Below are positions 58,506 to 64,000 of a stretch of DNA of 64,000 nucleotides, in pieces (the first letter of the stretch is position 1; each line of letters opens with the position of its first letter). A model generated the notes under the pieces. That model saw only the letters and a list, made by a program, of their open reading frames with translations. It made no database searches and had not been told where the DNA came from. Position numbers and translations under genes: made by a program. Source of the DNA: Larimichthys crocea (lineage: Eukaryota > Chordata > Actinopteri > Sciaenidae); contig NC_040027.1 in NCBI RefSeq assembly GCF_000972845.2, positions 15,281,423-15,345,422 of the forward strand, read 5' to 3'.

Positions 58506-61210
58506 ATGTGGCTTTATAGCTTTTTGCTGAGTTTCGACCTCAAGGGGCTCTTTCTGTTTATTTTTATTTTCATCTTACTAGCTTACTTCTTCAAAAACAG
58601 GAATCCTCCAAATTTTCCTCCAGGACCGTTCCCTCTTCCCTTTGTTGGGAATTTGCTCAGTATGGACATGAAACATCCACATATTTATTTTACTAAGGTA
58701 AAGTTTAATGCACAGGTGGATTCACAGAGCTTGTGAGCTTCAAGGGTCAAAGATTGGACATGATAATGATTGATTGGCTTTTATTAAGTGATGTTTTATA
58801 GATGTTAAAACCATTTGAACGTGTTTTATTTTTGCTGTGCATATTTTAATGTTTAAGTCTGAATTGTATTGAGTTTTTTAAATATATTAAAACTAGATCA
58901 ATTTGTTTCATTTAATTTCCAATTAGCTCAAGATCCTTGTGTAAATGTCATTGGGATAGGGAACAATAAGTTGTATTTAATTTATAATTATCAATTAAGC
59001 TCAAGAATGTACAATAACTTTTCAAGTTACACACTGTGGGAAATATGCATTTGAATTATTGTGTAGAAACATCTGGTAGATACTGACATCTGGTGGTCAA
59101 ATTGTAAATACAAATATAAATCTGAACTGTCAGCACACAGAGGTTTTGTTTTTGAACAATGTTAATGTTGATGCAGTAACTTACTGTGTTTGTTCCTGGT
59201 TGTATTGTCCTCAGCTGGCTGACGTCTATGGGAACGTGTTCAGCGTTCACTTCGGCAGTGAAAAGACGGTGTTTGCATCTGGGTACAAGATGGTGAAGGA
59301 AGCCATCATCACACAAGCAGAAAACTTTGTAGATCGACCGTACGATCCAATCAGTGATAGATTATACTCAGGAGGTGTACAAATCTCTCTTTCTATTGTC
59401 TCATGCTCTGCAGAAATCAATTTCCTTGAACCATTTATCCAATTTTCCCTGCATGCTTGTGTCCAGGTGGTTTATTCATGAGCAGTGGTGAAACATGGAA
59501 GAGACAGCGACGCTTTGCCTTGTCTACCTTACGTAGCTTTGGTCTGGGCAAAAGCAGTCTGGAGCAGAATATCTGTGAGGAGGTTCGACACCTGCAGGAG
59601 GAGATGGAGAAGGAGAAAGGTGGTTCACAATGAGTATGAAAGCTTATAATCAGTAGCTCATCAGCAATTACCTAAACAGTAGACTCCTCTCCTCCAGGTG
59701 AACCATTCAACCCAGCAGGCCTCTTCAACAACGCTGTGTCCAACATCATTTGCCAGCTGGTGATGGGGAAACGGTTTGACTACAGCGACCACAAATTCCG
59801 GATCATGCTGAAGTATCTGTCTGAAATTGTTGCTCTGGAGGGCTCTGTATGGGGACTGGTGAGTCAGTGATATCCATTTAGTTCAGTCTATCAGAGCGAT
59901 AGCATTCTGGTTCTCAGTGACCGACTGTGAGGTACAAAAGGTGAAAGATAAATTAATAAATGTTACTCTCATCCACTGCTTTCTTCCAAGTAGCTGTATG
60001 ACTCGTTCCCTAATGTGATGAAGCACTTGCCAGGTCCTCACAACAAAATATTCAGCCACTTCGACAGCGTCATAGAGTTCATCGGTGAGGAAGTCAAGAG
60101 TCACAAGAAGAACCTGGACCGCAACAATCCTCGGGACTACATCGACACTTTCATCATTGAAATGGAGAATGTATGTAGATAACTTCATCACAATCACTGC
60201 ACTGTGCAGCCCTTCCTGTTAGTTTATCTACCATTCACTACTGTATCCTCTGAATAGCACAAAGAGTCTGACCTGGGCTTCACTGAGACCAATCTGGCTA
60301 TGTGCTCTACGGATCTGTTCTTGGCTGGAACAGAAACAACCTCCACCACTTTGCTGTGGGCTTTGGTTTACCTCATCAAATACCCTGATATCCAGGGTAG
60401 GTGACATTCTAGGGGCACAGTGGGGCTTTAAGATAAACACTTTCTTAATATCCTTTCCTTCAATTTCCTGTATTTCTAGACAAGGTCCATGCAGAGATAG
60501 ACAGAGTGATCGGACAGGCCCGCCCTCCCAGTATGGGAGACAGACTCAACCTTCCCTACACTGATGCGGTTATCCATGAGATCCAGAGGATGGGAAACAT
60601 TGTTCCTCTCAATGGACCCAGAATGGCTGCCAAGGACACGACACTGGGTGGTTACTTCATACCCAAGGTGCAGTCTGAAGTCTTAAGGATTATGTCTTGA
60701 TAATGTAAGGTTCTCAAGGTAAAGGAATGAAAAAGTGTTGTTGTTGCAGCAATGTTTGGTGTTAACCTACAGATCTTGAATTTTAGGGTACTACTTTGTT
60801 GCCCAGCCTGACCTCTGTGCTGTTCGACAAGACTGAATGGGAGACTCCAGACAGCTTCAACCCAGGACACTTTTTAGACGCTGAGGGAAAGTTTGTGAAG
60901 AGAGAAGCTCTGCTGCCTTTCTCTGCAGGTAAACCACATTCACCTCAATCATAAGGCATGATCTGAAATAGAACATATGTTTAATCCTGAGCTCTGAAAC
61001 CTAAAATGTGTTTATGTGTTCGTGAATTCTTCAGGAAAACGTGTGTGTCTCGGAGAAGGCCTTGCCAAGATGGAGCTGTTCCTGTTTTTGGTCGGGTTGC
61101 TACAGAAGTTCTCTTTTTCTGTTCCTGATGGAGTAGAGCTGAGTACAGAAGGAGTTACTGGAAGTACACGTGTACCTCACCCCTTCAAGGTTTACGCTAA
61201 TGTTCGCTGA
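58506..61210 (+). CDS. Cytochrome P450 family 2, CYP2J-like (copy B), 9 exons, 495 aa
   Basis: ER-bound heme monooxygenase. CYP2J and its fish relatives (CYP2N, 2P, 2AD) oxidise arachidonic acid and xenobiotics; the substrate here is unknown. Exons: 58506-58697, 59215-59374, 59467-59619, 59698-59858, 59994-60170, 60258-60396, 60480-60667, 60787-60928, 61035-61210. All phases agree. Residues about 15-31 form the membrane anchor, followed by the proline hinge [12 protein letters not shown]. The I-helix has AGTETT at 304-309, the K-helix EIQR at 361-364, and the heme loop FSAGKRVCLG has ligand Cys442. Length and the nine-exon layout are normal for CYP2. It lies next to hook1, as CYP2J2 does in human. 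Relative to copy A it lacks two codons at the end of exon 2. The exact subfamily cannot be set without a tree, so no symbol is given. AATAAA follows at 61329-61334. Confidence 0.93.
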
Positions 61211-61414
61211 ATCATGCAACAGATCACTGAAAGATTTCATCAGCATACATTTTTAAACTTCACAGTGATGATTAAATATGTCACGTACAAGTCACAAATT
61301 AACTGGAATCATTACTAAATCACTCGTTAATAAATGATTTAGGGATTGTGTCACAAACTTAGTTTTCCCATCAATTTTCTTCCACTTATTTGTGGTCTAG
61401 TCATAGTGGCAAGA

Positions 61415-61565
61415 GGTTTAGCCGGGCATTCCAGCATCCTTTTCCCTAGCAATGCATATAAGTCCTTCTGATGTGTGTTCCCAAGACAGATTGGGTATGT
61501 AGTCCGTCCAGAAGGTTCTGGGTCTGCCTGCAGTAGAGACAGCGTTTAACAATATGCCCTGCTGA
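61415..61565 (-). mobile_element. LINE 3' coding-end remnant
   Basis: The minus strand reads AGRPRTFWTDYIPNLSWEH followed by CIAREKDAG. This resembles the conserved C-terminal end of fish non-LTR retrotransposon proteins (RPRTRW.DY...WER...GER). Its place and orientation mirror the LINE piece at 55795-56085, as expected if the LINE inserted before the inverted duplication. Confidence 0.6.
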
Positions 61566-62610
61566 CATGCTTGTGAAATACTGGAGCTGATGATGGTGGC
61601 ACAAGGAAATGTTTTATAGTAGAGGTAATAATCATAATACGTGATGGATGAATTGACACATTTCCAACAGTGACACTGTTTTGTAGACAGCAAGCAGCTG
61701 CAGCTAAACTCTTTCCTGCTGTTGCTTTCCCACTATATATTTTCAGTTGGACTATAATATGACAGATTTAATTCTTCTCTTTTGTTGCCTTTTGTTGATC
61801 TGTAAATAGATGCTTGTGACATGTGAGATGCGCTGATGATATAAAATCACCCATAAACAAACATCTGTGTGTCAAATGATTTGAAGACTGTTTTAAATTA
61901 AACTTGAGTGACTCTAAGATTTTATGCTTTGGTTTCGTGTTTCATCTTTGGGCCCAAACTGAGACTGACGCTACTGAATGTTAAACACACCTTTTAGAAA
62001 AAGAAGTTATTCAATCACAAGAAAACCAAAGGATTTAAAATGTTTAACTCCTTAAATTTCTGAAAATTCATATTGCCTTTCTTTCTCTTTCAAATCAGCA
62101 ATCTACAAGAATCATCCACTGCAAAGGAAAGTAAAAGTTGACATACATCATCGATCACACACGGCAAAACCGAATGACAGAATGCCTCTTTAGTGTTATT
62201 GCAAGGCCAGGAAACAGCCATTTAATGTTGTGGAACTAGTGCAGCTTAACTTAATGCGTCACTATGACAAAATGCAAACAATTCCCTTTTTTTTAATAAA
62301 TCAAGTTATCAAACTGGCATTTAAAAGGTTAAAATCCTCAAAATGATTGAATGTTTGGTAGTTTTGATAGTTAAGGTTGTTTACTTGTTTAAGAGATTTA
62401 GGCAGTTTTTTGGAAGTTTTGTCTTTTATGACTTAAGTAGGTAGTAAAATCTTTCACAGCATTTTATTGATGTATTAAAACATAATGTATTAAGAAGAGC
62501 GATACTTTAGTACAAAAGAAATGTGCCATATGCACTAACCAAAATGATGGCCAGATAAAGAGGAAAATTTTGCCCAAATGAACAAAAATATCCATAGCGA
62601 CGCATGAGGG
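61565..62610. repeat. Inverted copy of HOOK1 3' flank, downstream of CYP2 copy B
   Basis: About 61917-62275 is the reverse complement of about 55295-55745. Shared blocks include gattttatgctttggtttcg, ggatttaaaatgtttaactc, caatctacaagaatcatcca and tagtgcagcttaacttaa. The rest is AT-rich and unassigned. Confidence 0.75.
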
Positions 62611-62840
62611 TTAAGTTAAGCTGCACTAGTTCCACAACATTAAATGGCTGTTTCCTTGCCTTGCAGAGAGAGGAGACAGTAATATTTTACGTTTACTTAA
62701 TAACTAACAGATGAGCTGTACAGTGACACCGTGCATGCTCTTCAACATGAACTCCAGCTGTAAAATCAGAAACATCGTGAGAAGAAGAGGCGAAGAGGCA
62801 TTCTGTCATGAAACTACATGTCTAGTGTTATATGTTATAT
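62611..62840. repeat. Second, forward-oriented partial copy of the HOOK1 3' flank
   Basis: agttaagctgcactagttcc with acattaaatggctgtt, and further on actacatgt(c)tagtgttat, repeat 55290-55570 in the same orientation as HOOK1. It forms the left part of the composite unit that leads into CYP2 copy C. Confidence 0.65.
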
Positions 62841-62928
62841 GTTAATCCCCTCAGATCAAAGCACAGACCCAAATCACACAGCCACATTGTGATGCAGAGG
62901 AGCGAAGCAAGGGACTGAGAAGGTTTGC

Positions 62929-62980
62929 TTGCTCCATCATCAGTTTCTACGTAGTTGCTCCATCATCAGTTTCTACGTAG
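62929..62980. repeat. 26-bp tandem duplication
   Basis: Two exact adjacent copies of a 26-bp sequence starting ttgctccatcatcag, at 62929-62954 and 62955-62980. Confidence 0.95.
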
Positions 62981-63342
62981 AGATGGGCTGGCACTCAGAT
63001 GACTCATAGCTTATGTAGACATAATGATGTATGTGTGAGAGTGGGAACAGCCCTCCGTTAACAAAACGCAGGGAGAAAATAAGCTAAACACTGACCCAAA
63101 CATAAACACAATAACAAAACAGACACTATAAAGACCATGTGACAAAATCTTTCAGCCATAATCATCAGAAGCTGCTGTAGGATAGATTGGTTTTAGAGAT
63201 GTTAATCTAGCATCTTGGTCTTTAAAGACTAACTTACACTAAGGGCAAGCTGAAATGTTTTATCAGGTTCTGGGAACCAAACATAAATATCATCAAGATG
63301 GAAAAATAGCCTTTAGAATAAAGCTGGTTTAACTCTCTAATG

Positions 63343-64000
63343 ATGTAGCTTTATAACTTTTTGCTGAGTTTTGACCTCAAGGGGCTCTTTCTGTTTATTT
63401 TTATATTCATCTTACTACTACCACACGTTTATTTTACTAAGGTAAAGTTTAATACACAGTTGGATTCACAGAGCTCGTGAGCTTCAAGGATCAAAAATTA
63501 AAAATGATAATGATTGATAGGCTTTTATTAAGTGATGTTTTATATCTGTTTAAACAGTTTAAAAGTTGTGTTTGTTTTGTTTTTGCTGTGCATATTTTAA
63601 TTTTAAAGTGTAAATTATATATATAATATTGAGCCATTATAATACATAAAAAAAATACATTACAATACATGTTTTATTTAATTTCTAATCAGCTCAAGAT
63701 CTTTGTGTAAATGCCATTGGGATAGGGAACAATAACGTGTATTTAATTTATAATTATCAATTGAGCTCAAGAATGTACAATAACTTTTCAAGTTACACAC
63801 TGTGGGAAATATGCATTTGAATTATTGTGTAGAAACATCTGGTGGATACTGACATCTGGTGGTCAAATTGTAAATACAAATATAAATCTGAACTGTCAGC
63901 ACACAGAGGTTTTGTTTTTGAACAATGTTAATGTTGATGCAGTAACTTACTGTGTTTGTTCCTGGTTGTATTGTCCTCAGCTGGCTGACGTCTATGGGAA
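63343..64000 (+). pseudogene. CYP2J-like copy C, damaged exon 1 and start of exon 2 (runs off the window)
   Basis: Aligns with copy B from aactctctaa just before the start codon through exon 1, intron 1 and the first 20 bases of exon 2 (63981-64000, after ttgtcctcag). In exon 1 (63343-63441) the codon after ATG is TAG instead of TGG. A 93-bp deletion removes the anchor end, the proline hinge and most of the following segment, leaving 99 nt against 192. Intron 1 is well conserved with copy B. The homology to B starts only about 20 bp before the ATG, so the shared promoter is missing. The rest of this copy lies outside the window, and an alternative first exon cannot be excluded. Confidence 0.8.

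Noticed and set aside
1..64000. tRNA, rRNA, snoRNA or microRNA genes
   Set aside because: None could be recognised by eye with box motifs and structure. Intronic snoRNAs cannot be excluded without a covariance-model search.

Overview
The window is nuclear genomic DNA of a ray-finned fish, most likely a percomorph teleost. All genes are split by GT-AG introns of about 80 bp to 3 kb, CA/TG microsatellites are frequent, and several dispersed repeats are of types common in teleost genomes. No bacterial, viral or organelle features were seen.

Layout: (1) 1-3579 is apparently intron 1 of IPO13. (2) 3580-19316 (+) holds 21 coding exons of importin-13; only the first coding exon is missing, upstream of the window. 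(3) 22542-35914 (+) is PFAS (FGAM synthase): a non-coding first exon with an NRF1-type palindrome and an E-box, then 27 coding exons giving 1318 aa. (4) 36770-39584 (-) is a six-exon RNF170-like RING E3 ligase, tail to tail with PFAS. (5) 42809-54106 (+) is HOOK1, 22 coding exons, 716 aa, with a long 3' UTR. (6) 55200-64000 is a rearranged cluster of CYP2J-like cytochrome P450 units. Copy A (-) is internally deleted. Copy B (+) is an intact nine-exon gene of 495 aa. Copy C (+) starts near the window end and is damaged in exon 1. A and B lie head to head in an inverted duplication that also carries the end of the HOOK1 3' UTR and remnants of a LINE.

The genes do not form one pathway: nuclear transport, purine synthesis, ER ubiquitin ligation, dynein/vesicle adaptor, and lipid/xenobiotic oxidation. 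HOOK1 next to CYP2J is a neighbourhood also known from mammals. The most unusual parts are the CYP2 cluster (an inverted duplication with a reading-frame-preserving core deletion), two GC-AG introns in PFAS, a microsatellite that acts as a splice polypyrimidine tract in IPO13, and a perfect 22-bp hairpin in an RNF170-like intron. Exon boundaries were set by hand from splice signals, reading phase and remembered family sequences; no search was run.
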